Positions 14,206-27,580 of a DNA stretch of 64,000 bases are shown piece after piece (positions within the stretch are counted from its first letter, which is position 1; each line of letters begins with the position of its first letter). The DNA comes from Stercorarius parasiticus (taxonomy: Eukaryota; Chordata; Aves; Charadriiformes; Stercorariidae): NCBI GenBank assembly GCA_013396915.1, contig VWZL01001354.1, positions 186,001 through 250,000 on the forward strand, in the 5' to 3' direction. The position numbers were made by a program, and so were the translations under genes. Below the pieces are notes generated by a model. It did not search any database and had not been told where the DNA came from. It saw nothing but the letters and a program-made list of their open reading frames with translations.

Positions 14206-14305
14206 ATACTAGAATGTAAATAATTTTCTCTCTCTTATTTTTCGGCTGTTCACTGAGCTCTTTTATTCAAACCAGAATTAACTTTGGATGCTTTCTACCC
14301 AAAAC

Positions 14306-14327
14306 AAAAAAAAAAAAAAAAAAAAAA
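14306..14327. repeat. Poly-A run (22 A)
   Basis: An uninterrupted run of 22 adenines followed by a CAACC-rich segment. It could be a retroposition tail, but no retroposed body was recognised upstream. Confidence 0.8.
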
Positions 14328-14754
14328 CAACCGCCTAAAACCAACCACCCCAGAATTTCTTTGCTGGCAACTCTTTGAGCTTTACCTTTCCCGGTCTTTC
14401 TCTAGCTGAAATGTTCTAGTCTGGAGGAGCCCAAAGCACAGGGCTGTGTGTGTGAGTGCTGGGTTATCAGATACCCATAACTTCGAGGAGTAGGTTGAAT
14501 ATGTGGTAGAATTTGAAAATAAACCACCAACTTCATTACTTGATGTACCTCACTTCTGCCCTGCGTCTGAATATGTTGTTAGAAACTGAAAAAATTGTCT
14601 TACGTTGCTAGTTTCTCAGGGGTGTGTGGTTGCATGGTGACTGATTTTTGTCTTGGTTTTTAGTTGCTGTGGATACAGCCTTTAAACAGAGGGTAGCGTG
14701 CATATCGAAAACTTTCTGTTCTTTTTTTTCTTCCATAGATAATCCTGAGAAATT

Positions 14755-14793
14755 ATGAATTTATCACAAATTTGTAATTTGTGATAAATTCAT
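14755..14793. repeat. Perfect inverted repeat, 18-bp arms, 3-nt loop
   Basis: Bases 14755-14772 are the exact reverse complement of 14776-14793, with loop TGT. Such near-perfect palindromes are capable of cruciform extrusion. They are typically young, because the arms diverge without selection. Confidence 0.93.
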
Positions 14794-17700
14794 GCATCAC
14801 CTCCATGCACCTTTTGAGTCAGTAGAATAAAACATGTGCCATATGTATTCATTCCCTCAAAAAATACCAGCTTGCTGTTTTGTTACTGCTTTTAAAACAT
14901 TAGTTTCTTAGTTCTTTTCTTTCACACTATTTTGTCTGTCCTCTTTTCTAATTTAAATAATTTATCCTACTTTTCTTTTTTTCACATTAATCAGATGTCT
15001 TTTTTCCCTTCATACCTCTTTCACATTTTCATTCCCCACTATGCCATTTTCCTCCCACATTTTCATCATCTCTTCCCCTTCATCTCCATTGTTTCCCATA
15101 CTTTGTGTTTGCTCCTGTAAAAAATCCTTCTTCACTTTGGGGGAATTTCTCTCCCATCCTGTCTCACCACCAGCAATCATTCGCTGATGCATCGTAAAGC
15201 TCATAGGATTTTAGGGATAGGTGCCTCTTGCCTTTCTCTGATTTGGACAAGGTGTAGTTGAGGTCTTTGGGTACTATTTTATCCTTTCAATTTTGTAATA
15301 TCAATTAACATTTTTGGTCTTCCTCTCCTGACTTTTCTATTTCTTGACCGCTTTCATTTCCTAGCATTTTTCTGAAGTTTATCTTTCTGTAACCCAAATG
15401 AAAGCCCCGGTGGGAAAAGAGAAGCAATTGCTGCATCTGCGCACCAGTGTGGTAGCAAGGAGTCGACTTTCAGTTCCCATTGAGAAACTTGGAGGGAGGC
15501 TGACAGATAACCAAATTGCAAATAGATAAGGGAGGAGTCTTTGCCTAAGTATTATTGACAACACTTGTCACTAAAGACTGATAGGTGGAAGGCGGTGGAA
15601 AGTTGCAGAAAAGATGGTCGGCGCCTTATGTTGGCAACTAAACACCACTTCTCCTTTGAGCACTCATCCCTGTGCCTACTCTGGGGGGGCGGTGTATGAG
15701 CCTCAGTCCCTTCACCTTTAAAAAATGCTTTGTGTATCCACAGAGCACTTCCTCCTTCATTCGTGCTGAGTATGTTAAAGACACTGTATTGCCTGTTTCT
15801 TGGTTTCTCTTAAGTTTCTTGGTTCAGAAAAGAGCTTCACCAGGTTGGTCCAGACTGTGTGATAAGCCGACAGCCATATATGAAAATCTTCACTTCATTA
15901 CCTCTTTTCTGCCCCATCTTCCACTTTGAGCTTATTTTTGCCTTTTCCCTCCTGTCTTTTTGTTCTTCTATTCCAGCTGCCATTACTTTTCAGTGAGGCC
16001 AGACTCTCTTTTGATTCATATCACATGGCATCTCTATATGAGATTCTGCTGCTTGCAAAGAGCAGACTACTTCTATAACAATGTGACTTCCTCTAATTGT
16101 TCATTCATTAGACGTCTTTCTCCTGGGACACTGGAGAGATGCTCTGTGGGTAGGCACACTGAGTGTCTTTATTGTTATGGGGAGTCTCATATCCTGAGAA
16201 ATGTGCAAGTTTCACATTTTTTCACGTAAGGACAGTGACGCTAGATTGCTGATTTACCTTCTGGCTGTACCTAAGTGATTAACTCCTGACCTTGGGAATA
16301 AGTAAATTAGTGGAGTGAAGACTTTCCTGGCACAAGAATTCCTCTTCAGGAATGTTATCTTCATTCACGATAGTAGAAAAAAATATTCCTTGGTGAATAT
16401 ACTCCCAGACAGTCCATTTCTGCCTTCTTTAAGAAGTTTAAGAACCAGATCTCAGCATATTCTTTAGCTCTCCCATTGGCACTGAGAGATGCCACTTTGG
16501 CGAAGTCATCTTGAATAATTTCAGAAGTTTGAGCACTAACAAGTCCTTCAAACAGACATTGTGAACCCTGAAGACCTTCTGCAACTTTTATACATTGCTG
16601 GGTCTATATAACTCTTGCTGTCACAGACAGGACTTTGGATAGAAGCAGCTTGTTCATATTGTTCCACATACGTACATGTTATTGTCAGGAAGGAATCCAC
16701 TAGACTGCTTTATCTGAATAAATGGCTGAGATTTTCAACCAAGTGTTATGCAAAGCCTTTTTCTCTAATTAGGTTTCCATTCCAAATAGTCTGTGTTACC
16801 TAAGGCTACTTTGGGATTTTGTGACATAACTGAATAGAAACAGCCTTTAGCAACCTTGCCATAAACTTCAAAGACAACTATATGTAAGGTACCGATAGGA
16901 TAGAAAAGTTCTTTGAGCTCAGACTCCTGAGATGTGTGTATACAAGAGTTGGCATCGTATTTTTAAAGAATTCTGTTAACTAATAAGTGGTTTATGGGTT
17001 TATTTCAGCCCATGAATGAAGCGTGTATGCTGCAGCAGTAATCATTGTCACTAAATTTAGACTCAGTATTCCTTCATTCTCTCCTTCCTCTGCATGTTGA
17101 TGTACACATGTGGACACACCCCAAGCCTTTTTTTGAAATCACAGACAGCTTCCATTTTTGTAGAGGAAACAGTATCTTCTCCTTCAGACCTCAGTGAGTC
17201 TTTAACTCATCCCTTGCTTTTTGACACTCTTCTGGCATTTTCAAATCTTGATTATTCTCTGTGACTGTTTAATAATGTTTTCTTTGTTGAGAATAAGCCT
17301 GTTCTTACTTCAAAAGAGAAGCTGTACTCTTAGAGGTTGTTGAGTATAAAAACCGCATACCCTGCTGATGTTGGCATGTGTGAACTCTGTTTTTTGTATT
17401 GTTTCATTTCAATAATATATTTGCAGCAGTTGATAACCCACTCCTACTTAGATATTTTTGTTTTCTCTTTCTGAATAATCTTTTTTCATGGATACCAGGT
17501 ATGAAATTAAAATTGTTGAATTTCCAGGGTGCTGATCCACGTAATGAACAGCTTTTGACTATTTCCTCCACAGACCACTTTATTTTTCTGTCTTTTTCGT
17601 GGAAATTGCCAACTGCACAAGCTGATAGACACTACTGTTACTGAATGTGTCTCATTAACAGCCAGTTGTCACAGTCATAAGGCTAACTGTGACTCCTAGT

Positions 17701-20700
17701 CCTTGGTAGCACCCTGCTCACACATTGAACAGTCATATTTTTCTTGGACTGGAATTACAAAATTCTCTTTCTGTTCGACTGGGCTTTTGAGCTATAGCCT
17801 TTGAATTTGGTTTAATATTTCTAATCCGTTTCCCTAGAGAAGCAGTGGTTGATGCAGTGGTTGGACAACTTCCTAAAGCGAAGTACTATTTTATTTCAAA
17901 GCAAATAATTTTTTGAGAAATAGAGTATGTTTATTCTCCTGTACTCAATATTCTCTTCCTCTGACAATTTAACTTGAAGTAGTTCCCCCATAAGAAAGCT
18001 CCTGGAGTACAAATGTCCCTAAACATTTCCAGAGTATTTAGTTCTCTGTTGCCTGATCAATTCCTTTTTACAGAAGGCAAATTTCTTTTTAGCTGTACCT
18101 GTCCCTTCATTTCTAGCTTTGAACATGGGGTAAATAAGGCATCCAGTTTGGGGGCTGGTTGGTTATTGGATTCCAGGGCTGCTTCTGTTGTCCTTCCAGT
18201 CTGCACTGGGAGAGACTTGACGGGAGGCCATTTCTTCTTCCTAGTGTCATCTTCCATAGCATGTAGTAACCAAGAAGCATGTAGTTCAGATAGTAAGTGG
18301 TCCACGCTAGTATGATTCATGTTTTCTGATTAGAACTTTGATATTAGCACATAACAATTGCAGGTCAGTTTCACTGATTGTTCCTTAATGCACTATCTTA
18401 AGAGGCACAATCGATACGAAAGTTTCGCCAAACAGCGTTGCAAGTATGACACCTTGTATGTTGACTTTGGGATGTCAACAAATGGAAGCCACTCCTACTT
18501 GCAACCTAAGACAGAACTTGAATCTTTACATCTCAAAATGGGATGCTAATCTGTTTTTTTTCCCTACATCATCACAGACTAGCCCTTTATATACTCAAGT
18601 ATGTGTTTATGCTAGTATGTTGGAGAATTTGGGTTTGAGTTTTCTTTGTGCCCAGTGTTTGTTATCTCAGCTTGTCAAATCAAAACAATCTTCGAACTCC
18701 AGTTTCTCATTCTTGTTTCAGCCTCTACTTATTCCTCTTTGAAAAGGCTTGTGCACAGGTGAATGAAGAATTATCTGTCTTATCATTATGCTTTAATAAC
18801 AGTCCACTGTCGCCAGTCAGCATCCAGAGAGCCATGTTCTAAGGGTTAGAACTGTCTCTGTTTTGTGTAAAATGTCTAAAATGGAGCTAACATCATTTCA
18901 TCAAGCCCAGACTCTGTGTTCATGCTGGTAGACCTGCCTTCAGCATTCGGCACGCTGGACCCCCCCATGCAATTAATCTCACTCAGCAAGTGTTAAATGC
19001 CCAACGTAAAACAGCTCCAAATCATGTTATTCCTTTAAAATTCAGGTGGTGATTACAATTGACAGCTTCACCTCTCAGAAGGCACTCACTTAATAAAGAT
19101 TCGTTTTTAATAATGGGAACTTGAACTTTTCAATATGTACCTGAGATCCTGTGAGGAAAAACTGACAAGCCCCACTGCCAACAGCATGTCATTGATGCGT
19201 GTTTTCAATTGATGTAGCAATGACCATATCTGTGATGTCACAGTGCCAGCAAGAGCCCAGTTTGGATGAAGAGCAAAAGTGAAGCCAGAAAGTTTGGAAA
19301 AGGAAGTGCTTTGAAAGGGGGTTGAAGACCTGCCTCTGTTGTCTAGGGAAGATCCAAATCCCCATTTATTAATGCAAACAAAGCCTGAGAATCCTGATCC
19401 ACGCTTCCTTAATGTTAGACGAATGAATAACATGAGTTCTCAAAAACGCTATCTTTCAACTTCTGCTTGAGACAAAATATCTTCTTTCGTCTTGGCATAG
19501 TGATCCATCACTTTCTGGCTGAATTAGTGCATCAGGGCAGTACTGAAAAGTGTACCTCCTTGAATGCAGTAGCAGAAGCGGCCGTTCCCACCTCACCTTC
19601 AAGGAGCAGATAGCCTGCCCGTTGGCATTTGTGGCTTCTGCTACTATGAAAGCATCATCCCTGTGCTGAAATCCCTTCCATTGTCTCTCAGGCAGCTTCA
19701 GAGTCCAGATTAAGGTATTTGTCCTAGATTTCAAAGGAAATAGCTGATCAAGCTTCAGAAGAGACCACATGTGGATTTCTGAACTTCTGTGAACATATGA
19801 GCTCCTCTGGGACAATGCAGGCATCAAAGTTCAGGATGCAGTAACTAAGAGCTGGAGACAGAGCCTCTTGGCTAAGGAGGCTTGTCTGTAGGATAAATTT
19901 ACACAGGAAATTGAAATACCATTAGAAATGGCTAGAGTTCTTTCCTTGGTGAAAAATTCATTCCATCATTAAGAAAAATGCTCACAACACTAATGCTGTT
20001 AGATTTCTACCCCCTTTCAAAAGAAGAAAGTTATTAAAGTAAAAAAAAAAAAAACCTAAACAAACAAAAAAGCCCAAACAAAAAACCAGAAAAGTTTTGT
20101 CCTTGCAGATAAGAGGCAGGCTAGACATTTGAATAAGTCTATGGGAAATTTCACCATTGCCATTGATCTTTCTTAAGCATTGTTGAGGGCAGCAGGTGTC
20201 ATTGTGTCATTCATGGCTATACTTTTTCTTTGTTTATACCATCAGTATGTGTACTTCGGAATCAATAATTTGTAGAAAAAAACCCTATGTCTGAAAAGCA
20301 AATAAGTGTTTCTTGCTTTCAGTATGTTTTTTAAAATGAAGATTTATTTGAAAGAAGCCAATATTTTTTATGTCTGTACCAAGTAATGGCTCCTGTGCAG
20401 AGTAGCAAACTTTAAAAATGTTACTTTAAAAGATGAAATGCAAAGCAATTTCCTTTTTCTTTTCTTTCTCTGCGGTTGTTATGTTAAGAAAAGGTGAACA
20501 GGACAGATATCAGGAGGTGCTTCCTGTTTGTGCAAACAGATGGCGAGTTGGCATTAACCATATACATGAGATAACATTATCAAAATATCTTAACCACATG
20601 CATCACTTTCAAGAGGACTTTTATAAAGCATTTTATATCATTTCTTTTTAAATTATTCTAATTAAAATAGTTGCAAATGTGACAGCTACTCAACTGGATA

Positions 20701-23700
20701 TTTGTTAATTGTCCATAATACAGCATTTTAATTGTCAAGCTTTGGATAAGAAGTCCTTTTACAAAATATGCCAAGGAGCAGGTACATATATGGGAAACCG
20801 GTAGAGATGCCTTTTCAAAACGAGGGGAAGGAGATTGCTTGAAAAGAAATTGCATAATTAGGGTTTTAGTGAGCTGTACAGTCAGAGACATTTGCTAGCT
20901 CTAGACTGGTATATGTATCTCTTCCTTATTCTGTAGGAAAGGAGGATACTCCTTTCCTTGCAAACAGTATTGTCCTAGACACCATAAAAAAAGAACAACA
21001 ACCCAAAACAAAAAAAGACATCAAGGATGTGACCTCATAAGGCACAACTTAGTACGTAAAGCTCTGGCAGCTATCCAAGAATAAGTCGTCAGTATGGCGT
21101 TTCCTTAAAACCTTTTCTGCGATGAAGAGTCGCCATTTTCCCATTCCTTTAGTCCAGTCAGTTCTTAAATCTCATTCTTTGGTCATCTAAACTTGTGACT
21201 GGTTTGTTGTCTTCCTGTAATAGAAGTTACGGCATCACTGATGTTCTCTTAATCCACTTCTAGTAGTGATTTGTCAGAGATCAATAAAAAGGTCTCCTTG
21301 GTATTTTTGTTTTCTGTCAGGCAGTAACAAAGAATTCACAATAGAGCAATTCACCCAGCCTTTGCACTGCTAAAACCAAAGGAAACTGAATTTTTCTTTC
21401 ATTAAAAAATTGCAAACTTAGGAGCAAGGGAAGGGGAAAGGCTTATAAGCTTTTCTTAGGTGTGTCCATCACCCTTCTAGTCAACTAACTAATGAAGCAG
21501 TCTTTTTGTCAAGTGTTTTTCCCAATGACATGTGGAAAACTGTTGCGGACAGAAATAAGGGCCCAGTCACCAATTTGTACAAGGTATTTTTATGAATGAT
21601 AGTCTGTAGACTGAATTTTTCAGTGCTTGTCTCTCGTAGTGCAGCAGTCAGGATTTCTGAAACAGAGTTTCTCATTAGTGCCATGAAAACAAGTGTGACA
21701 GCTGGCAATGGGGACTAGCAGGTCTTCATGGTATCCCACTGCAGGGACTGGGACCAGTGCACACAAACTGATGGGAACCTTCTGCCTCTTGACTGCAGTG
21801 AGCTTGGTGCTGTTTTCACGCCATAAGCAGAGAATGCCTCCTCGAGCCTCTCAACCTGCAACACAAAGCAAGCAATGGAGAAATTAAATGTGTTTAAAAA
21901 AAAAAAAATCCTTTTGCTGTAGTAAATCTTGCAGCATTTGCACAATTGGTCATGGAAAATTTGGACTAAGAAAACAGAGGTGAACAAGAAATCTTAACCT
22001 TCGTGTAGATAACGTGACAAATGGCTGCCGTCCCAAGCACTGAATAGGGGAAGGAGTTGGTTTATGTCACGTCCCCGAGTGCACCAACAGGCTCTCTGTG
22101 CTGAGGGCCAGCTCTGGTACAGTACAGCTCTTCAGCCTTGGAGCAGACTTGTGTGAGAGAGTGATGGTTAGAAATACCTGAGAAGCCTTGTTGGGACCTC
22201 ACTCACTTTCACTGGGAGCTGCTTTTAAGTGGTCCTTGCTGAACTTCTTTGTGGCTACGGATGTGTCAAGCCATGTTATCTCCCTCCCTAGTCCTGACCC
22301 AGTGATTTGACTTCTAGTCTTGATCTTACACCCGCCTCATGACTGGATTTGCCTGGGAATCTGGACTTTGGACTGGCCATGGTTACTGTCACTGGACCTG
22401 CTCTTCTCACTTGGATCCTGTGGAAACACACCGCATTTCAATGGGGCCACTGCCCTGCTTGCCTTGTTGTCACCCTTCGCTCTCAGCTTGCCTTTCCTCT
22501 TGGAGCAGCACTTGCATTTGCTGCTCCCTGACACCTAAGAATCAGGACCAAGAAAAATGTCACCTGAGAGAATCTCGGTGCAAGACAGCCTGAGTCTGTC
22601 AGTTACCAAAACTGTCTCTGGACATAAGAGGTTTAATCCATCCTTCTTACCTAGTCCTGGGCCATGTTAAGTCTCAGTCCTCAAACCACTTAGTATTAAA
22701 CTTAATTCTTTTTATAACAAACCAGAATCACAGAATAACTGCCTGGATTTTTCATTTAATGGATTAGACTGGTAGGTACGTGTCACTGAAAGTGCTTTGT
22801 GGGAAAGGAGCTTGCATACTGGACCCTTCATCATCCTCACTGCTTAATTATTGGCTCCTTTTCTGCCTCTCTTTTGGAGCACTCCGGAGAGCTCTGTTAC
22901 CTGAGACAAGGCTCCTGGGGAGGCTAGGAGATGGGTATGAGCTCATCTGTGCTCTTGGGTGCTGGTGCCAGGGTTCAAGTATATTCTAAAATGCAGAAAT
23001 ATTGTTTACTGATTCCCCAGTAGGGACTCTCAGATGGTTTAGGAACTTAATTTAAATAAATTCATCAGATTGGATATCTTCATGTGAAATCTTCCTGACT
23101 TCTCGCAGCGTGTGTTAGCACAGTCAAAAGCCACTGTAATACAGAAATCATCGTAAAATTAGGAAGGGGAGGTCTGCAAAATTTCTGTGAGGCAAGGCAG
23201 AGTACTGGTCTGGAAATCTCCTTCTGCACATTTTTTAACTGGAATTTTTTATGTTTACTTAAGGCATTTTTTTGCTGCTTGCTTGGGGTCAAATTAAAAT
23301 TCACAAATGGAAATTATTTATGCTGTGATAGTTAAGGTTGTCTGAAGGTCTTTAAGCAGTCACCATCCACACTGGAAATCCGTGGCCTTGATCTCCATCT
23401 TCTATGTATCCAAGACATTAGCTGCACTTCCTAATTTTTCCTTGCCTTTACTCTATGGGATTGGCCCCAGTCCCATAGTTCCTGCTGCGGTTCCCTGAAT
23501 CTCTGCTTTTTGAAACCTGACTTTGTGCATGTCCATCATGTAATTAGAGGCAAGTCTGTGAGGGGAAACAATTTTCTTGCAGTCAAGATAAAGAAGCCTG
23601 ATGTGCCTGGTTTTGGTGCAGTTTGTAAAGTAATACATAGATGAGAAGTGGACCGTAATGTTGAGATTAATCTTAAACATCAGTGTTCACATACCATTAA

Positions 23701-25709
23701 GGGTTTCAGTCTTTAATTCTTACTGTTGCATGCTGGATATTCTTACCCCATTCTTATAGTTAAGAACTGATGGGTTATGTTTGACACAGTTTTCAAAGGT
23801 AATTGAAATATTCTGAGGGCAACTGAAAAAGATCGTTTCACAACTATTTTAATTTAATTTGTCTAGTCTGTTATTTCTGGGAAAGGGTTAGTAGTCTCCA
23901 CATGGAACTCTTCTGAATGCATCAGTCTGTAGTTTGTCAAGATATCTGCTGTAAACCTTCAAAACAAAATAATTATCTTAGTAATCTGCTTTCTTTTTTT
24001 TTCTGAAAGTAATGAATTCTGTATGCATTAGTTTAAATGCATTGTAAGTTTAGGGTAAGGAGGTAGACAAGTCTCTTTGCTGTGTTATGTGACAGCACAC
24101 AGGACAGAGAAGGTGCAACACCAGGCTGGAATAGGCAGCTCTGTAGTGAATCTGAGGGCACAGCTGGAAAAGTACATTTATTTCAGTCTTGAGATACACT
24201 GGAATACTGCTAAATTAATTCATTTACTGTAGAATTTATATTCCATACACATTATTCTGTATGGCTTCTGACAAAGAAATGTGTCTAGTCTTGTAAGCAT
24301 TTTTCAATTCACCAATTTAACATGAATGACCCTTGTAAGCATTATTTTCTCCCCCTCAGGTCTTTTCAAAAGAATAAAAACAGGCAAAGCAGCATTAGTG
24401 CAGCGTTCTTGCTGAACTGTAGAACTTAGCAGACTTTTGGAAATGCAAAGTTAATGAATTAAAACTCAACGTAATTCTGAGTTGGGGGAAATTATAGATG
24501 GGGAAGTACATGATGTGATTTTTCCAAAACCATAGAGTAGTACAGTGGTGTTAGTAGAAGGTCTGAGACCCCTCTCTGGGTTTCAACTACAAACAGGTTC
24601 TCCTTTTTACTATGCTACACTGTTTGGCTAACGCAAGGCTTATGCAGAATCCTTTGGTTAAAACCTCATGACTTTTACGCAAATGTTTTATGTGGTGTGC
24701 AAAACAGAAAGGTAGATACGTAATCATTTTTTAAATTCAAAATCACTAAGGGTGGAAACTATGTCTTGAAATCCGGTGAGGACTCCTAGCTATTGCACAC
24801 CTTCACAGGGAAAAACGCGCTTTAGTGTATAAGGGACTGGAACACTTTGCAAGCTAGCATTTCAAATTTCAGGACTCACAAAATGCTTTTTTTAAAGCGT
24901 GCTATTGTACTGCCCCCTGTGGTGGCTGGGCTGGCTGGGTCTCCTCTGGAGAGAAAGGAAGAAAACAAAAGGAAAGGGCAGGAAAACTAAATAAATGAAA
25001 TTTTTTTTTTTTTGGGTCTAGGAGCAGGTTTAGTTGCTGCTGATCTGATTGAGCAGACAACATTTAATACTCTAGGGGTACATAAAGGCAGGAAGAGCCC
25101 TCGCTGAGAGAGAAAAGAAAAAACTCCCTTAAGAGGAAGGTCTTCTGAGAAACGACAGTATAGAACTAAAATAGAGCAACTAGAGGAAGGAAGTCCATGT
25201 CCTATATATACAGAAAGGGAGGGGGTATCTTCTCCATAGTAACAGAGGGAGCAGGGGAAGAGGGAAAGGACAATACCAACTGCAAAAGATGTTTTAACAA
25301 ATTATACAGAAAAGAGAGATTTGGGGTTTGCTCTTCTTCCCCACTTGCAGGGCCTGTGGTTTTGTGTGATACAAAATCCCTTAAAAATGTTTGATTAAGC
25401 TAATAAAATGAAGATGGATTATTTCTGGACAATTACGAAGTTTGCATTTTATTATTTGTACTTCGTGTTCTAAACGTCTTATCATTACAAGTCTTGAAGC
25501 TCGGCTATTGAAAGAAAGTTTCGGTTCTGTGATTTACACCATATGTTACTGTTGTGTATCTGTATTATTACTATGTACTTACAAAATGTTTTGGTGCTGG
25601 AATACAGCCAGATTTTGCAGTGGTATTTAATGCACAGAAGTTGGGTGAGGTGGTTGATGTGTCTGTAACAGTTGCATTGGTGTCACAGAAGTAATTACTT
25701 ACATGGAAA

Positions 25710-25970
25710 TCACAATCATAAAATGGTTTGAGTTGGAAGGGACCTCAAAGATCCTCTAGTTCCAACCCCCCTGCCATGGGCAGGGACACCTCCCACTAGA
25801 CCAGGCTGCTCAAAGCCCCATCCAGCCTGGCCTTGAACACTTCCAGGGATGGGGCTTCCACCACCTCTCCGGGCAACCTGTTCCAGTGCCTCACCACCCT
25901 CACAGTAAAGAATTTCTTCCTAATATCTAATCTAAATCTACCCTCTTTCAGTTTTATGTCCCAATCCAGA
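25710..25970 (-). mobile_element. CR1 LINE 3' fragment
   Basis: Antisense CR1 tail. It starts CACAATCATAAAATGGTTTG, followed by GAGTTGGAAGGGACCTC, the TCCAACCCCCCTGCCATGG block, CAGGGATGGGGCTTCCACCA and CTGTTCCAGTGCCTCACCAC. It is comparatively well preserved and 5'-truncated. Confidence 0.95.
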
Positions 25971-26557
25971 AAAATTCTTAGGGACGCATTTCACATTAAT
26001 GCTATGAATGTCTCTCCCTCAAGTGCTTCATTAGGTGACACTAATTTAATAGAAAATTAAGGCTTCTGATCTCAAAGCTGTTCCAAGTTTCCCGATGCAG
26101 TTTTGCTGATGCACTGGGAATCCCTTTTTGCTTCCCCCCCCTGCCTTAGTTCTCGCGGTCTCTTTCCCCAGTTAACTCCAGCGCAGTCTTGCAAAGTACT
26201 CGCAGGACCCGCTGTTGCATCTCTTGCCAGGCAAATCCCTACTGACAGAGAGAGCTGGGTCTTCAGCCTCGGAGATCTAGCACTCCAGTAAACCAAATCT
26301 TTCACAATGGATGTGAAACATCCTTTCCTCCTTCTATTGGCACTCTTCCTTAATTTGCAGTGATTACTTCTAATAACCAATAAAGCAGTAACCAGTGCCA
26401 ATTTTGACTTCGTAAGAGACTGCAGCAGTTTTTGTTGTTTAAAATAACATATTTTACTCAAACATTTGCCTTACATATTATGTGGAGCGGGTGATCTTTT
26501 TGTTTAAAAATACCTGTAGTTCTTTTTGCAAAGACTGACAGCAGTGTCTGGTTTCAG

Positions 26558-26680
26558 GGTGGGATGATTAACTGGAATAGACTGTTTCCTCCGTTACGTC
26601 ATAGACATAATGCAAATTATCAAGATCATCGCCCATCTGAACAAGACACACCTCCACCTACCGAGGTTTCTGAAGAGCAG
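26558..26680 (+). CDS. UBAC2: UBAC2 exon: linker before UBA domain
   Basis: This exon encodes 41 residues (GGMINWNRLFPPLR ... PTEVSEEQ), in phase 0 at both ends. The acceptor is GTTTCAG at 26551-26557 and the donor is GTAAAC at 26681. It corresponds to the low-complexity, Pro/Gln-rich cytosolic segment between the membrane domain and the UBA domain, about residues 269-309 of a 344-aa protein. The GGMINWNRLFPPLR core is strongly UBAC2-like, while the middle of the exon is more variable. No start codon or domain lies inside. Skipping it would keep the frame (123 nt). Confidence 0.97.
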
Positions 26681-27438
26681 GTAAACATTCTTGTATTTTA
26701 AAATGGCATTAAAAAACTGGTTAGAAATTACCTCTACTATTTTTTTATCATCTGTTGACACAGTTTCTTAAACGTTCTCTGTAGTAGCATAAATTAGAAT
26801 ATCAGATAACAGTCACAATACAGAGACAGTGAATTGTCATTGCCATCCAAACCAGAATTACAAACTTGGGAGTTTCTGCTTTTATGTGTAACTGTCTTTT
26901 GTATTTAAAGATGAGAAAGTTTCACTAGTGGGGGCTATTCAAATCTGATAAATGTTTCAAAGAAGGAAGAATGACAAATAGATTTAATTGTAGACACGCA
27001 AGTTTTCCTTCACTGAAGTCTCCAGCTTAAGTTTCCAATTCAGTCATGTCATTTTTTTGGAAATAAGACTGTTACACCAGCTGTGGACTGCAACACACTA
27101 CTGGTGTAGAACTTGGATGTTTCCCTCAATAATGGGATTGACTGATTTCACGTACTGATGCCACAGAGTGTATGTCTTTTCCACCAACTATAGATACAGA
27201 TTTACCGTATAGATTTAATCTTTTAGACTTTTGTTGATAGTTTTATTCTCAAAAGAGGATGATTTACTAGGAAATTTAAGAATTTAATATTAGTTTTATT
27301 TCCGTATTGAACAAGAGTAGGTTTTAAGGGTGAGGTTTTTTTCCATTTTTCTGGGAGATAAATCAACCGTTGCTAGCACAACGCTGTCGTTCTAGTTAGT
27401 TTAAAATGAGATTGTCTCAAACAGAAATCTTTTTTGCT

Positions 27439-27509
27439 ATGATCTGATTTCTAGTTTTAATTCAATGTTAAGATTATGTTAAAAATGTTAAAACTAGAAA
27501 TCAGATCAT
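27439..27509. repeat. Perfect inverted repeat, 22-bp arms (71 nt)
   Basis: Bases 27439-27460 are the exact reverse complement of 27488-27509, with a 27-nt spacer. GC pairs at 27436-27437/27511-27512 extend the stem after one T·G. The size (71 nt, 22-bp stem) resembles a pre-miRNA, but full pairing is unusual for one. A second, imperfect inverted repeat follows immediately. Confidence 0.95.
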
Positions 27510-27511
27510 GG

Positions 27512-27580
27512 CTTTTTGCCTTTTTGGCACTGGCGATTTTGACTGCAGACCTGTTGGGCTACATACCAAAAGGCAAAAAG
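27512..27580. repeat. Second inverted repeat, 16-nt arms with one bulge
   Basis: The left arm CTTTTTGCCTTTTTGG (27512-27527) pairs with ACCAAAAGGCAAAAAG (27565-27580), apart from one extra T. A further TTTTTGGCA/TGCCAAAAAA pairing (27521-27529 with 27583-27592) overlaps it. This gives a nested hairpin cluster directly adjoining the 22-bp hairpin. Confidence 0.75.

Larger units (their letters stand above)
11610..26557 (+). other. UBAC2: UBAC2 intron
   Basis: A 14.9-kb intron bounded by GTATTG and GTTTCAG. It contains hairpins at 14184-14205 and 14755-14793, a poly-A run at 14306-14327, a pyrimidine-rich stretch around 14.9-15.1 kb and a CR1 fragment at 25710-25970. A locally GC-richer patch of unknown nature lies at about 22.0-22.7 kb. 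Protein-like but broken minus-strand reading frames occur at 19.1-19.8 and 21.5-22.0 kb, without recognisable homology. No nested gene is supported. Confidence 0.9.

Noticed and set aside
24905..24930. CTGCCCCCTGTGGTGG, reminiscent of a reverse CTCF motif
   Set aside because: One base short of the required spacing between the GCCCCCT and TGG blocks, so it was not called.
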